A DNA stretch of 64,000 nucleotides, from positions 9,143,940-9,207,939 of the forward strand of contig LR746274.1 of the NCBI GenBank assembly GCA_902729315.2, read 5' to 3'. This DNA comes from Spirodela intermedia (lineage: Eukaryota > Streptophyta > Magnoliopsida > Alismatales > Araceae). Below are positions 23,701-35,256 of this stretch, piece after piece. Under the pieces are notes generated by a model, which saw only the letters and a list, made by a program, of their open reading frames with translations, did no database searches and was not told the DNA's origin. Position numbers and translations under genes: made by a program. Positions within the stretch are counted from its first letter, which is position 1, and every line of letters begins with the position of its first letter.

Positions 23701-26700
23701 TTTCTCATCATATTTTGACTTATATTCTAATCATTTACATCCCAAATACGTAGTCTCTATGCAAACGTATGTTTCCATATATGTAAAATGCCTATAGTTG
23801 GGTCCAAATATCGCCCCATTTATCTTATGCCTTACACATTTACTGGAAAAAAACGATGGCCGTAAGAATAATTAAATAGTTTGGCTGATTTGCAACTAGG
23901 AAACTCAATGACCATGGTGATAAAACCCAGTAGAGAAATCAAGATGGCTTGATCTCCTGTAAACATGAATGCATGTTAAGATATACACTCATCATCAATA
24001 TAGTTCTGGATTCCCCCAACGCCTATTTACTATTTCAATTCAATCATGGGAAATGATACTATAAGAAATAAGGGTTGATGATGACATTTGACAACCATGT
24101 CACGAGGCTATTTAATGTCATAGGAAATAAGGGTTTAGAAATATAACTCTAGAAATCTCATTTAGGTTAATTCTCTCATTTGGGCTTTCTTTTATACTTA
24201 ATTTAAAATGACTATTGTACCAGATTTCCAGAGTTGGGATAAATGCTACGAAAATCATGATCAGTAAGCCATTTCATGTCATAGCATGTACGAAGCATGT
24301 CAAATTAGTCGCCAGAGACCTTCACATTCACAATGCCATTTCATGTCATAGCATAAAAAATGAGGTAATGTGATCGGTTTGGTAATGAGCCTGCTTTTTG
24401 GATTGTCGTTAGGTAGATTTGAAAATCTATCCGAGTATATCTTGGTTAGGATAACCATATAACTCCTTTCAAATAACTCACCTCACATATTTAACTAGAT
24501 TAAACGAAGAGTTGTAGGATTATGATTGGCTTCAACAGAATTACAGCTTTACATCATGAAAGCTAATGATACTCCACTTCGTGACTGTGATTGGCATCTT
24601 TTTCCACCCTTAATTTCCCAATGCATATTCTCTCCATACCCTTGAAATTGGTGGGACGAAAAAATCTTGCAATTCGTGTACGTCAATCAGACATCATACA
24701 ATTAAAACGAGTACAGACCGGAAAAATTATTTTCCTTTCCACTCACTTCAAAGTGTTTAATTATTCAAAGAGAAATGAAGAAAGGACTGCTACATTCAAA
24801 TAAAAATTGAATTCATTTATGCCGAAACATTATTTGGACATTTAGGAACAATAAAAAAAATACCAAATAGAGATATTTAAGAAACCATGAAGATAGGAAG
24901 GTCATGTCTTGCCTTCACTGACATGAGGAACAAGATTGAACGTATATATAATTGATGAAAAAGTCCTTACACTCATATAGAATGCACCGCCACTATAAGC
25001 TGATGGTGCCGCATTTCTACGGACTGCAGGATCCTGCAATGGATGCAAAGAACTTGTGGTTATATGATATAGAATACCATCAATCATATAAAGAAAATGA
25101 TCTATCTTGTCGAATCCAAATCAAGATTCATAGGCTCTTTGAACTATTCGATTTTCGTCCCAGCTTCCCAACAAATAAGGCTCAGGAATCTTAGTCAGCA
25201 AGAACTATCCCAGAAAATGCAGAATAAACAGACTTCACTGAGAAGCTACTCGTATCTTTAAAACTTCACTATTTCCGTGCCATCCATAAGAAGAATATCC
25301 GTAACAACGAGAATCTTTCTCATTTTGAGGAAGGTACTTTTCAAACGAGTGATGCTGATAGTAAAACAGAATAATGAAAAGTAAAACCAAACTATTAGAA
25401 TATGCAAAAAATATCCATTTCGATTTTTTTTGGCTTTTTTTTAGTGTTATCTATAGTTTTATCACATTAGAGTAGCAAACGGCTTCCAGGGAAAACTATA
25501 CTAGAGCAATCAATGTGCTCCTTAGACTCTCCACACAAACCAAATCAAATAAGAAAAAAAAAATTCAAAGCACAGCTATCGTTGGGGTTTTTCATTATTA
25601 AGTAACTTCGTGCCTAGCTGGTGATGCATATTGAGCTATTTTCTACAGGGGTAGTTAAAACCATATTACCTACAAGCATGTAGATACAAAAACGAGTGGG
25701 GTCTCAGGCTAGAAACGGAAAGTATAACCATCCAGGTTCTTGGGACAAAAACATGTGAGTTCAAGAATGTAAATATAGTTTTTCTACTATAACTCAGGAT
25801 GCCACAAAATAAAAGCTGGAACAATGCCTGAGTACGGTTGTATTCCAATGTATGCGTGTCAATAGATCTGTCAATAATAGATTTAATATGCAAACAAGTA
25901 GGAAAAGTGTTGGTAAATCACTGAAATCGGTGCATCCTATTGGTAGAACAGAGGTAATAACGATAGATCTTAAAGATACCAAGAGATGATTCCTAATGCT
26001 CCTGATATTCCCTCTTCTTCTCCTTCTCCCTCTTCTAATCCATCACTATCGCAGTGAAATAATAATATTGAAAGTAGCACTCCATGGTAGAAATAAATCA
26101 TTTTGGTTGATCCTCGAGGTATCATCCACATAATACACTCCAATCTTGAATTAGCATGACTATGGAGCCTTGTCATTCCATGAAAAAAATTGGATAAAGA
26201 TTAATTATTGGGTGAAAAACCATTAATGAATTTAAATTGCAGTCGTAGTTTCATTCCAATTAAGGAAGCCTAATCGTCAGTCGTCTAATTTCTAATTGAG
26301 GTGGACGAACTGCTCCACCTCATCTAAAATCATCTTGCTGGCATATAGGTCAACCAAAGGTGATCACAACAGGATCCCGTAACTATCCGTCAAACTGTAA
26401 ATCCGGACACATCTGATCCACAACAGCAGAACCTCGACAACACACTGAAACAGCAACCCTTTTGAACAGGAAAAACCGAAAGGGAGATAGTCCCTCGTGT
26501 AACAAATGCACGGTATCTCCACGTCCTCCCGAGTCCGCGGGCATACAGAATTCACCAAAGCCAACGTCAAACCATTGTACGCACCGTTGACTTCCTGACC
26601 TCCAGTTGGCAACCCGGAAAGAACTCGAGACCGCCCTAAGAATCATAGCGAAACCCCTCGAAACTCCAATTCGAGGGCGTAGGCGCCAACCGCCATCAAT

Positions 26701-26854
26701 TCGGAGAGGAAATAATCAGGGTGGTGGGTAGAGCAGAGAGGAGGCCACGGACAAACCAGATCTGAGCCCGTAGCCAGGGGTGCGACGGATCACTCACCGC
26801 GAAGGGGTTCACCTCCTCCTCGTCGAAGGGATTTTTATCGTACCGCCCGGCCAT
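20757..26854 (-). CDS. Secretory carrier-associated membrane protein (SCAMP)
   Basis: Thirteen exons in transcript order: 26854-26798, 25033-24971, 23028-22912, 22813-22751, 22395-22362, 22274-22152, 21840-21778, 21691-21595, 21475-21430, 21335-21268, 21174-21126, 21025-20960, 20843-20757; 310 residues, all joins in frame. The N-terminus has two NPF motifs (residues 8-10 and 16-18) that bind EH-domain endocytic proteins, then a Pro-rich piece, then a Lys/Glu-rich coiled-coil around residues 80-112. The block [20 protein letters not shown] is the hallmark cytosolic segment before the first of four transmembrane helices (about residues 145-285). The C-terminal tail [19 protein letters not shown] is typical. 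SCAMPs cycle between plasma membrane, trans-Golgi network and cell plate. The length is slightly above the usual 280-290 because of exon 2. Confidence 0.93.
20889..20931. repeat. (ATCC)n/(ATCT)n tetranucleotide repeat
   Basis: Compound tetranucleotide array inside the last intron of the SCAMP gene. Confidence 0.9.
23029..24970 (-). other. Large SCAMP intron 2 with short internal repeats
   Basis: 1.94 kb, AT-rich. It contains an exact 20-bp duplication (GCCATTTCATGTCATAGCAT at 24268-24287 and 24335-24354) and a diverged pair near 23405-23447 and 23999-24040 (TATAGTTC.GGATT..CCCAA). These suggest old repeat-derived sequence, but no transposon ends were identified. No gene. Confidence 0.6.
25034..26797 (-). 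other. SCAMP intron 1
   Basis: 1.76 kb between the NPF-encoding first exon and exon 2. AT-rich; an 82-87 codon frame near 26364-26646 has no family resemblance. Nothing else seen. Confidence 0.7.
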
Positions 26855-26927
26855 AGCGCCGCCTCCTCTTCAGTCTCCTCGGACGGATCTGCCTCCCTCA
26901 GCAGCAGCACCAACTCCTCTCGCAAGA

Positions 26928-26993
26928 GAGAGAGAGAGAGACAGAGAGAGAGAGAGGGAGGGACGGAGAGAGAGAGACAGAGAGAGAGAGAGA
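26928..26993. repeat. Interrupted (GA)n microsatellite in SCAMP leader
   Basis: GA runs broken by CAGA and GGGA units, 75-140 bp upstream of the SCAMP start codon and between it and the putative TATA box, so probably transcribed in the 5' leader as CT repeats. Confidence 0.88.
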
Positions 26994-27054
26994 TTTTATG
27001 GTTGCGTGTTGGGGGAGAGGACAAGACTAATTCCCCCTCCTGTATTTATTCTAT

Positions 27055-27066
27055 TTATTTATATAC
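27055..27066 (-). promoter_or_regulatory. Putative TATA box of the SCAMP gene
   Basis: On the minus strand GGGTATATAAATAAATAG, a strong TATA-type string, about 205 bp upstream of the SCAMP start codon. Confidence 0.55.
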
Positions 27067-27611
27067 CCTCTCCCGCCATCACTGCCCCCCTTCTTACGGG
27101 CTCTCTTCACCGTCCTGATGGTGGGTCTGGCCCACAGAGTGTTCGGCAGGTGACTCATCGGGAGCGCAGACCGTCCGATCCCCGTGCCCATTTCCCTATC
27201 GGCGGGTCAAATCCGGCGTAACGCGTAGAAGACCGACCAGACGGGTTGGAAATTTCGGATCCCCCTTCCTCTTCCCACCCGGATCAAGTTAACGGGTCCA
27301 AGTCGGGGGTCCTCTCTCTCTCTCTCTCTCGCCCCTTCGTGGCGAAGGAAGCACACGACTCATGAGGCCCAATAATGGGCTACTGGGCCAAAACGCGTCG
27401 TTGACAGTGAAGGTTCATTTATTACTAGGCCGGCCCACTATTCCCTCCTCTCTTTCTTCCTACTTCCGCCGCCACCGCCGAGGCCGGCGGAGGCCTTGTC
27501 AGCGGACGATCACAGCGCCGCTCGTCAAGTCGTTCTTCTACTTCTTTCAATTGGTTTACTCGGAGGAACAGATGAAGAGGGTGAGGTCAAACAGGTCAAA
27601 AATGTCGAAAA

Positions 27612-29182
27612 TTAAATCTCCTTGGCCGCTTTTGTTGGCTCTTCTTCTTCCGCTGCTGAATCCGGCGGCGACTGGCGGCGGCGCTGGCGTCTCCTTCTGC
27701 TACTAGTGTGGCGGAAGGGGTCAACCCATCCCGGGTCTTCCCTCGCCGCCTCGTCCCAGCGATCCTGGAAGATCCGGAGCTCTGACTTCGCCCGCCGCCG
27801 GCTCTGCCACACGGATACGTCAGAACACAAGACTTGAAGTAATGATCTCCATCGTCCCCCAATCGCAAAACAAAAAGCTCACCTCCACTCTCACGTCGCC
27901 TCTCGACATCCCACGAATCTGTGACGAACCAAAACCATGAGGACACTTGACCCAGAGAGAGAGAGAGAGAGAGAGAGAGAACCTTGTTCAGAGCTCCGGT
28001 CATGCCGGTGGCTTCGGATGTCTGCAACTAAGAGGAAGCGTCTCAGTTGCGAAGGCGGAGCTGCAAACCGCAGAACCCAGCGAGAGAGAGAGAGAGAGAC
28101 CCTCTTCGGAGCCGAGCTGGAAGATCCGCCCAACGTCCGTATTCCCCAGTGGACAACGAACTCACTGTCGACGACCCCCACCTTCTTCCTCCGATCGCCC
28201 TGCAAACAGAACTTTTCATTAGGGTAGGGTTTCCATTGCAACAACCGCGGACTTGGGGTTACTTCTCCATTCAGCATGGGATCATCTACCTGGGCGCAGT
28301 AGCCGAGCTTCATGTCCATCCCCCACCCATGGATGAGATCGTTCTGTCAACATGAAATGGGTCAACGCTCGCAGTTCATTCTAATTTCAGCTCCAGACCC
28401 TTCAAAAATAATCCTCCTATTTCGGAACTTAATTTAATGCAAATACTCTCCAACTTCTCTCCATTGACGATCGTCCTGACCAGGTTGGAATATTTTTCAG
28501 ATGTCGAGAGGCTACCCAGCTCCCAAATGATATTTTCCCTGATTTGGTAAGTCAAACTTAGGCGATGCAAGACATACACCTGGATGAGATGCCAGGCGCA
28601 GCGCCATGCAGACCTGGAGAAGACGGGCGCCATCCCCTCCACCCACCTAGCAGAAGCTTAGAAGATGAGAGAAGAAGGAAGAAAGAAACGAGGCCCTACA
28701 CCACATCGTCATTCCATCTGCGAGCAGAAGGCTGGAAAACCAGAGAACATCAACGAGGATAGATAGGCTTATCGTCTGCATTGGATAGATAGATACCCCG
28801 TGCATGGGGGCGCCTCGCTGTCTGGGCACCTCACGTTGTCTTGGACCTTCCTGGGTGAATGACACGTGTCAATGCTTAGTGTCAGAGAAGGGAAAAAACC
28901 GGGGCTTTAGTTTGACCAGGGCACGCACCTGTGGACCAGGAGACCCTCTTTGCGGGTGGTAATCTTGTGATGTATTTCTGACCGTCGAGGGTCCAGAGCC
29001 GGCTGAGATATCTCCAGGCCTTCTGACTTCACCACGTTCAGGTACCTGAAAGGGAAGCTCCTCCCCTCAGCCCAAGTCCACTCCGTCATCAGTCCCAAAA
29101 GCAATTAGATAAAAACAATTCGACCGGCAGTCATATGAAGAAGAGTATCAAGTATAGTGGCCTGTTGCGGAGAGAGAGAGGC

Positions 29183-29217
<35 letters not shown>

Positions 29218-29269
29218 ACGAGAAAGAGAGGCAGAGAGAGAAGAGAGAGAGGCAGAGCGAGAGAGAGAG

Positions 29270-29308
<39 letters not shown>

Positions 29309-29319
29309 ACGAGAAAGAG

Positions 29320-29356
<37 letters not shown>

Positions 29357-30719
29357 TTTTAGTTGCAAAGCGATCACATCAATTAGAAAATAATGGAGCA
29401 CATGTAAGCGAGAGAAAATGCTGAGAGAGGGATGGGTCAACGCCAGAACCTTCCAGGGTGGAAGTTCTCCACTCCGAGATCTTCATCCCAGAGGAAGATG
29501 TAATCGTAGATCGATACCACATCCGGGTGAAGGAAGCGTTTGGCAAACCACCTGAAAGTCAACAGCACGCATCATCAATATCAATTCCCTCTGGGAACAC
29601 CTCCAAAACAACAACAACAATAATAATAATCATAATCATAATAATAATGATAGTAATCACAATAATGCAGACCACTTCGTCTGATTAAGAGCGGATACGT
29701 GGATAGCTGAGGTGGACCAGTGGAGATCGCGCCAGGCATCGACGTTGCCGTCGTAGTGGAAAAGAATGACCGTAAAGTTCTCTGGAAGGAACTGCAGCGA
29801 GGAGTAAGATGATGAATAGAGGACGCGAGCCCTGGAGAGGAAAAAAGGCGATACCTTTCTCACGATAAGATCCACGCTCCCCCTCTGCTCGAGCCCCGCA
29901 GACATCGCCAGCAGGTTCCGAGGACCCAAGCCCCGCCCATCGTCGCCTTCATCATCATCCTGCAGATAGCCTTCACGCTCTGAAAACATCCTCACCAAAC
30001 CAACATGGATTATGAAAATCAAAGGGACGAGACGATCAGTGGATACTACGGAATATTGGTATGTGGATCGCTTCTCCCTCAGCAACGGGATTCTCTTTGA
30101 AGCTCAGTTCAACAGAGATTACTAAAACCGCGGGGAAATATGAAATTGATATGAATATATATATATATATATATGCATCCAGGTAGGACAGGAACCTTCA
30201 GAGTTGGTCTCTTTGTCGGCCACAGAGGCTTCAGCTCCATGTCTGAACTTGCCTGCACTATGCCACGCGGTAGATAATCGATCTTGGTTGAGGCTGAGTG
30301 TGATTCCTGAGCAAGACCGACAAGGTTTTTTTTTCCTCAAGAGAAATCAAGATGAGGGAGAAGAAGCCCAAAATGAAAGGAACCAATTAGAACACAACTA
30401 ATCCTGCACAAAACGATTCCCCCACAATTATAGAAAATATACGGAGAAAAAGGCTAAAAAGGAAACCAACAAGGAAGATTATTACCATCGACGAGACGAA
30501 CGGATGTAGTTTCGTTTCTATCTGCAGCATGGAGAGATGGATCAGCTAAGGACATCCGAAGCAACAAGGAAACCAACTGCAAAGATCTGTAAAGGATGGA
30601 GAAGAACGAACGCGTTCGATGTTGACCACCTTTGTGTGTAGATACTGGAAGTTTGTGATCTGATACAGAATGAAAACCACGACAATGCAGGAGGCGATGA
30701 CGCGCAGATGCAGCTTCAT
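27612..30719 (-). CDS. DUF707 family protein (predicted Golgi type II membrane protein)
   Basis: Thirteen exons in transcript order: 30719-30630, 30521-30486, 30306-30196, 29977-29855, 29791-29673, 29551-29450, 29045-28929, 28850-28797, 28646-28580, 28343-28290, 28199-28101, 27918-27883, 27803-27612; 399 residues, all in frame. A single hydrophobic anchor lies at residues 7-20 (VIASCIVVVFILYQ), then a short stem. The DUF707 core runs from about residue 65 (YLPRGIVQ) through YDYIFLWDEDLGVE, EISQPALDP, SRSAWRCAWHLIQ and GWGMDMKLGYCAQGDR to GIRTLGG. The DED motif and topology resemble a glycosyltransferase; the old label 'lysine ketoglutarate reductase trans-splicing related' is not informative. 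Activity is unknown. Exon 4 requires the acceptor AG inside CAGAG. The start codon is the first ATG before the anchor; an in-frame ATG further upstream exists. Confidence 0.88.
29171..29350. repeat. Long compound GA array with internal duplication
   Basis: GA repeats with interspersed GGCA and GGGAACGAGAAAGAGAGGCA spacers, inside the DUF707 intron between exons 6 and 7. The spacer string occurs twice, at about 29212 and 29303, showing a duplication of about 91 bp. Confidence 0.9.
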
Positions 30720-31001
30720 CTTGGAGGGCGAGGAATTCCCTGGAAAGAGTTCTTCAACGCTACACATCGCGCCGATCAAACCAACATGGTAAATATGAAT
30801 ACTGCGAATGGCTCCGGCCAAGATAATCACACAGGAAGCGAGATGATGAAGCGCCTGACCTCATCCCACGAGAAAAAGGGGTTTCTTTAGCAGAATCTAG
30901 CATCCGTAAAGCGTCAAACTGTCGAAGCGGGGGGCTGCATCGAGGAGGAAGGAAGATCGAGGGAATGAAAAAACGCGAACCCACCAAGATATCCTGCCCG
31001 A

Positions 31002-31049
<48 letters not shown>

Positions 31050-32229
31050 GATAGGAATAATCTGACAAAAAGGAATGGAATCCATAGATGAAAAAACCAC
31101 ATGAAGGAAGAAAGCAATCGGCTGATCGGCCGCGAATCCAGGCAGGTATTTCTCGGTGGATCTTAACCCAGGATCATAACCAAAAAAAATGCTTCGGGGA
31201 GTTCCACTGCTTCTAGGCAAACGACCAAGAAGCAGTAGAACGGGGGGAAAACGGAGAACCACAGCTAAATACTCGGCGGGTGAAGAAAACGAAAACCAGG
31301 AGAAGGATCACAAGGCGGAGCTCTTGATCTTTCTCTCCAGCAATCTCAGGGCTAAGTCGGTCAGCGAGGTAGATCACCTACCAGAAGATGAGAAACAGAA
31401 ATTAAGAAGAGAGCCCTCGGAGGAAGAAGGGGGAGAAGGGAGCGCGGGAATCAATGGAGGAAGAAGAAGAAGACTGGCCTCCCGAGGCTTGACCGCAACG
31501 CTTTTGCAGCTCCATGCAAAAAGTTGGGGGCTGCCAGGAGAGGAGACGAGCGAGAGGTAAGCAACCTCCCAAGCGACGCGGCGCCATACGAAAGGACCGA
31601 GGAAGGGGAAATCTCGAGGTGGCGTCGAAGGAGACGGGGCCGCGGGGGTGGTCGAAAAGGTGGCGAGAGCCCATTCGTTGAGAAGAAGGCTTCTCGTTTG
31701 CATGGATTCTGCTTGCCCGACAGGTGGCGAATGGCCGTCCCCCTCTCTCTCCATCTCTCTCTCTCTCTCTCTCCGAGCGTCTACGGATTTCACCGCATCC
31801 AACGGCGAACGAGCATCGGCTCCAGTGAAAATCTTGCAGGAATCGCATTGCCAAATCGGGGGGACCCAAATCTAAATCTAACAAGTAAATCGCCCTTCGA
31901 TTGGTATTGCGTCTGAATCCAGACTCTGGAAAGAGTCGCATCAAAATAACCATCGAGAGAGAGAGAGAGACGAAGACGTGTCCAGCCTGCTTGCGAGGGC
32001 AATCAAAGCTGTCATCAACGACCACTGAGAGAATGGTAAGGTCAGGCAGTCTTTCATAACACCCACATCATCATTTACAGGAGGACGTGTTAGTTGACTT
32101 GATGATGGATGATCAGGCGGAAGACGGAGAAGCCCCCCTCCCCCCTGTTCTTTCCACCCAGCTTACACTTTGTCAAGGCAGAGCCACCCAACAGCTATCA
32201 ACAAAAGAGAAAAAGAAAAAAGAATATCA
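30720..32229. other. Spacer upstream of DUF707 and downstream of the bromodomain gene
   Basis: About 1.5 kb. It holds an (AAT)n run at 31002-31048, a CT run at 31741-31773 and GA near 31955-31970. Open frames up to 207 codons are present on the minus strand but show no family features and include repeat-encoded Ser/Leu or Arg/Glu runs. It probably holds the DUF707 promoter and leader and the bromodomain gene 3' end. Confidence 0.5.
31002..31048. repeat. (AAT)n microsatellite
   Basis: About 15 uninterrupted AAT units, 280-330 bp upstream of the DUF707 start codon. Confidence 0.93.
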
Positions 32230-34896
32230 TCACCTCTCGATCTTCCTCCTCGCCCTGGCAGGAGACGCCTTCGGGTTCTTGAGGCCTCGCTTGGCCCCCA
32301 TCGCTGGTCGTCCGACCCCCCTCCTCTTCGGCACAGGCGTCTGGCCTGAGATATCCTCCGGGAGGCCCTTCTCTGGGGCCTCCTCCGGCTTCTCTTCCAG
32401 TGCAGTCGGCTTCTGATCACATAGCTGAGAAACAGCGGGCCTGGTAATCCTGCACTGCTCGCTGATCACCGAGGTGCTGCTCCGGCTGGGGCTACAGGCC
32501 TCCATTGAGAGCCTCTCGGCAACGAGCCCCCGGAGGACAACGGCGGACTTGTGCTCGGGGGAGTCCTCGGAGAAGAAGACGAGAGCGTTGTTGGAGAGCA
32601 GGAGCAAGTCCCGGAACACCTCCTTGGCGGACGAGATCGAGCCGTCGCTTATCCTTGACCTCACCGTCTGGAAATCGACGTGCCTGCGGACCATCTTCCT
32701 GTACCGCGATTTCTTCTGTCGAAGGAACAATCAGAAATTAACAGGCGTGTCGGAAGAGCAATCAGATTCCATGTCAAAGGAACAATCGCATGCTCTGATC
32801 TGAAGTGTTTATTGGAAGAAAATGATCAGGCGTGCCGTGGGCGGGCTCCTGTTCTGTTTGTCCTTCATCTCACCTGGCTGTCGAGTCGATGAGAGAAAAG
32901 AGAGACAGCCTCGTGCTCCAAAATTGCATCCAAGATTCCTTCCAGATCTCCTCTGTGTTGATTCATCAAAGGCTCGACAGAATCTCCACTGACGGTCCCT
33001 TCCTTGCTTGGCCCCGCTGTCTCCTGGCTGTGGAGACCCTTGGATTCCTCGACATGGAATCTCCTCTTCCTCGCTCCTCTCTTCCTTCTGAGATTTCCTG
33101 GCATCACAGGAGCATCACCATTGAAGCTGAGTATGGTCCAAGCAGAGCCCTTGGAGACCTCCAGATTGACCTCCTTCCCTTGTGCCGAGACAGAAGCTAA
33201 GATCGGAGCGTCAGGCGACCAACCGCTCCTCACTTCGTCTATGAAGCTCCCAGCGGAGGATCTGTCGTTGAAGGGTTCCTTGCTGGAAGCGTCATCGGTA
33301 ACTTCCACGTTTTCATTGGGGAAAGGGGACTCCGAGCGTCCAGAATTGTAGTCCACACCCTGTTCACTCTCCACCTTGGCCTTGAGATATTCGAGTTTCA
33401 ACTGCAAATATCTGAGGAACAAAAGATAGAAATTACTGAGCACCATGTCGTTCCATACGAAGATATAATATATATTACTGCAAGAATGAACTCGATTTCC
33501 AACTAATACGTTCAATTGTCTTAATCTCTATGGTATTATCGAGGTTCAGACCCAGCTGATTGCTCCCAGAGATCACAATACTGATTATTCTCGAGGTCAT
33601 ACCGCACTCATTAATTATTTTCCACCAGGTCCAAGAACCTCTTGATCTCGGCCACATTACATCAACCCATGACTATTCTCAAGTGAAGATATGCTGGACA
33701 TTTTCCAAAAAGAAGAAAATGGTTTCTGCAGGTAAAATCAACCCACTAACCCAATGGAGTCCTCCGATTTGGCAAGCTCCATCTTCAGTTCCTTGACTCT
33801 CTGCCTCCGAAGCGCTTCAAACCAATCGCTGGAAAACATGGGGGAGAAGAGTTAGCAGAACTCTGCTCTGTAGCAGGCCTCAAGAACAAAAAAACTTAGA
33901 ACATATGACTTTTAAACAAAAATTCAACGCACCAAAAATCTAAATTAAGGTCCAGAAAAATCCGTAGATTTGCCGCCTCATCAATATTTTCCAGAGGGGA
34001 AAATGACAACGGAATCACCGACCATAACAGTGATCACACGAGAACATGACAACATGATCATAAAATAAAACCAAGCAACCACAGACACCACTTTAAAATA
34101 CCCCATTCAACTCTTGTCTTGCGTATTGGGCCTCAAGGTGAGAATCCGCACAGGGGAGGTGGGGTTCATCAGGTCAACTGAGGAACTCACTCAAAGTCGG
34201 AGAATCGCTCCTGGACATCCTCGTACTTGGCTTCGCATTCCTGCCAACCAAACCCCGCCGTGCGGGCCCCACGAAAGGCGTCAGTCAACTCCTCATCGAT
34301 CGAGTAGATTAAAGTCAACACGCCCCCCCCCCGCCCCCCCGCCCCCCAAACAGTCCAAGGAGACTTCCAGGAGGCTTACAGACTTCCCCGAGTGTCGTTA
34401 TCTACTACTCGTGATCATCTCTCACTCTCTGTGCCCCGAAGAGGAAAGAAAAAAATCATCCTTTCTCATCAAACACGGGGGCCTCGACGCCGTGGAAAAC
34501 TTTTCTGGCGCGTTGACGGGGACTCTGACAAGAAAGTCGAGGGTGCCATTGTAATAATCGGCGCAAACGGTGGCAAATCTCCGTAGGCCTCCGCAAAGAA
34601 AAACTTTTCCCAAAAGGGTTTGATGTAGGGTCGTGTAGTAAGAGAAAAAAGTATATACAGGACTGTTTCACAAAAAAGTAGCAGCCAAGGGTTTAATGCA
34701 ATAAATATCCGCCTCGATTGGACAGTTGAGGAGCGCAGGCGTTGTCTCTTTAAAAAAAAAAAAAAATCCCCTGAGACAGGCGGCGGCGGAGAAAACGGAA
34801 GGGCAGGAAAGACATTTCTCAAACGCCCTGTCGCCATTTGTGAAAGGAAGTTTTTCCCCGGACCATCGGGAAAAAAAAAGAACAACCGCGGGCGAG

Positions 34897-34932
<36 letters not shown>

Positions 34933-35256
34933 CGGGGCCGGCGCCGCTCGCCGCCGAGAACCGCCAACTCTCCCCCGCCGCTCCTCAGGAATGCTTTGAA
35001 AAATAGATGCTGATAATTGGAAGATGCTACGGGAGGGAGGACGGAGGCGAAGGAGGGAGGCTCCGGCACAGACCTGAGGGGTGAAGGGATGGGAGAACCG
35101 CCTGCGCAGCTCGGCGGCGATAGAGCTCCAGTCGGCGGCGCCGAGTCGCAGCACCGCCCCGCCGAGCACCAGCTCCTGCCAGGTCCCCCACAGCCCCGCC
35201 GCCGCCGCCGCCGCCAACTCCGCCGAGGCCGTCGAGTCCCCCGTCATCTCCTCCAT
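32230..35256 (-). CDS. SANT/MYB-like plus bromodomain protein
   Basis: Five exons: 35256-35074, 34240-34191, 33828-33751, 33411-32874, 32715-32230; 444 residues, all in frame. Residues 22-77 form a SANT/MYB-like domain (WGTWQELVLGGAVLRLGAAD, then WSSIAAELRRR and CEAKYEDVQERF). Residues 80-125 are a Lys/Glu-rich probable coiled coil. A Ser/Pro-rich linker with basic patch RKRGARKRR follows. The bromodomain occupies about 258-352, including HVDFQTVRSRI and the NNALVFF helix that carries the acetyl-lysine-binding asparagine. The C-terminus is basic, with KRRGVGRP as an AT-hook-like and nuclear localisation signal. This plant-specific arrangement is annotated as DNA-binding bromodomain protein and is presumed to read acetylated histones in the nucleus. 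The partner complex is not visible from sequence. Confidence 0.88.
34321..34348. repeat. Poly-C tract
   Basis: Almost pure C on + (G on the transcribed sense of the bromodomain gene), broken by single Gs, inside intron 1 of that gene. It could form a G-quadruplex or i-motif and is prone to sequencing error. Confidence 0.85.
34900..34928. repeat. (GA)n microsatellite
   Basis: GA run in intron 1 of the bromodomain gene, about 145 bp after its first splice donor. Another GA-rich cluster lies upstream of the gene at 35598-35695. Confidence 0.88.

Larger units (their letters stand above)
26855..27611. other. SCAMP promoter and DUF707 3' region
   Basis: About 750 bp between tandem minus-strand genes. 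It contains the GA array, the TATA-like string, a CT run at 27312-27330 and several GGCCCA/TGGGCC/GGGCT motifs around 27366-27440 (TCP-type site II). No gene is supported; the 114-codon frame at 27362-27706 overlaps the last DUF707 exon on the opposite strand. Confidence 0.5.

Noticed and set aside
26364-26646. 82-87 codon minus-strand frames in SCAMP intron 1
   Set aside because: No splice context linking them to SCAMP, and the first SCAMP exon joins exon 2 perfectly in frame.
31402-32025. 207-codon minus-strand frame
   Set aside because: Contains repeat-encoded stretches, no domain, and lies where DUF707 promoter sequence is expected.
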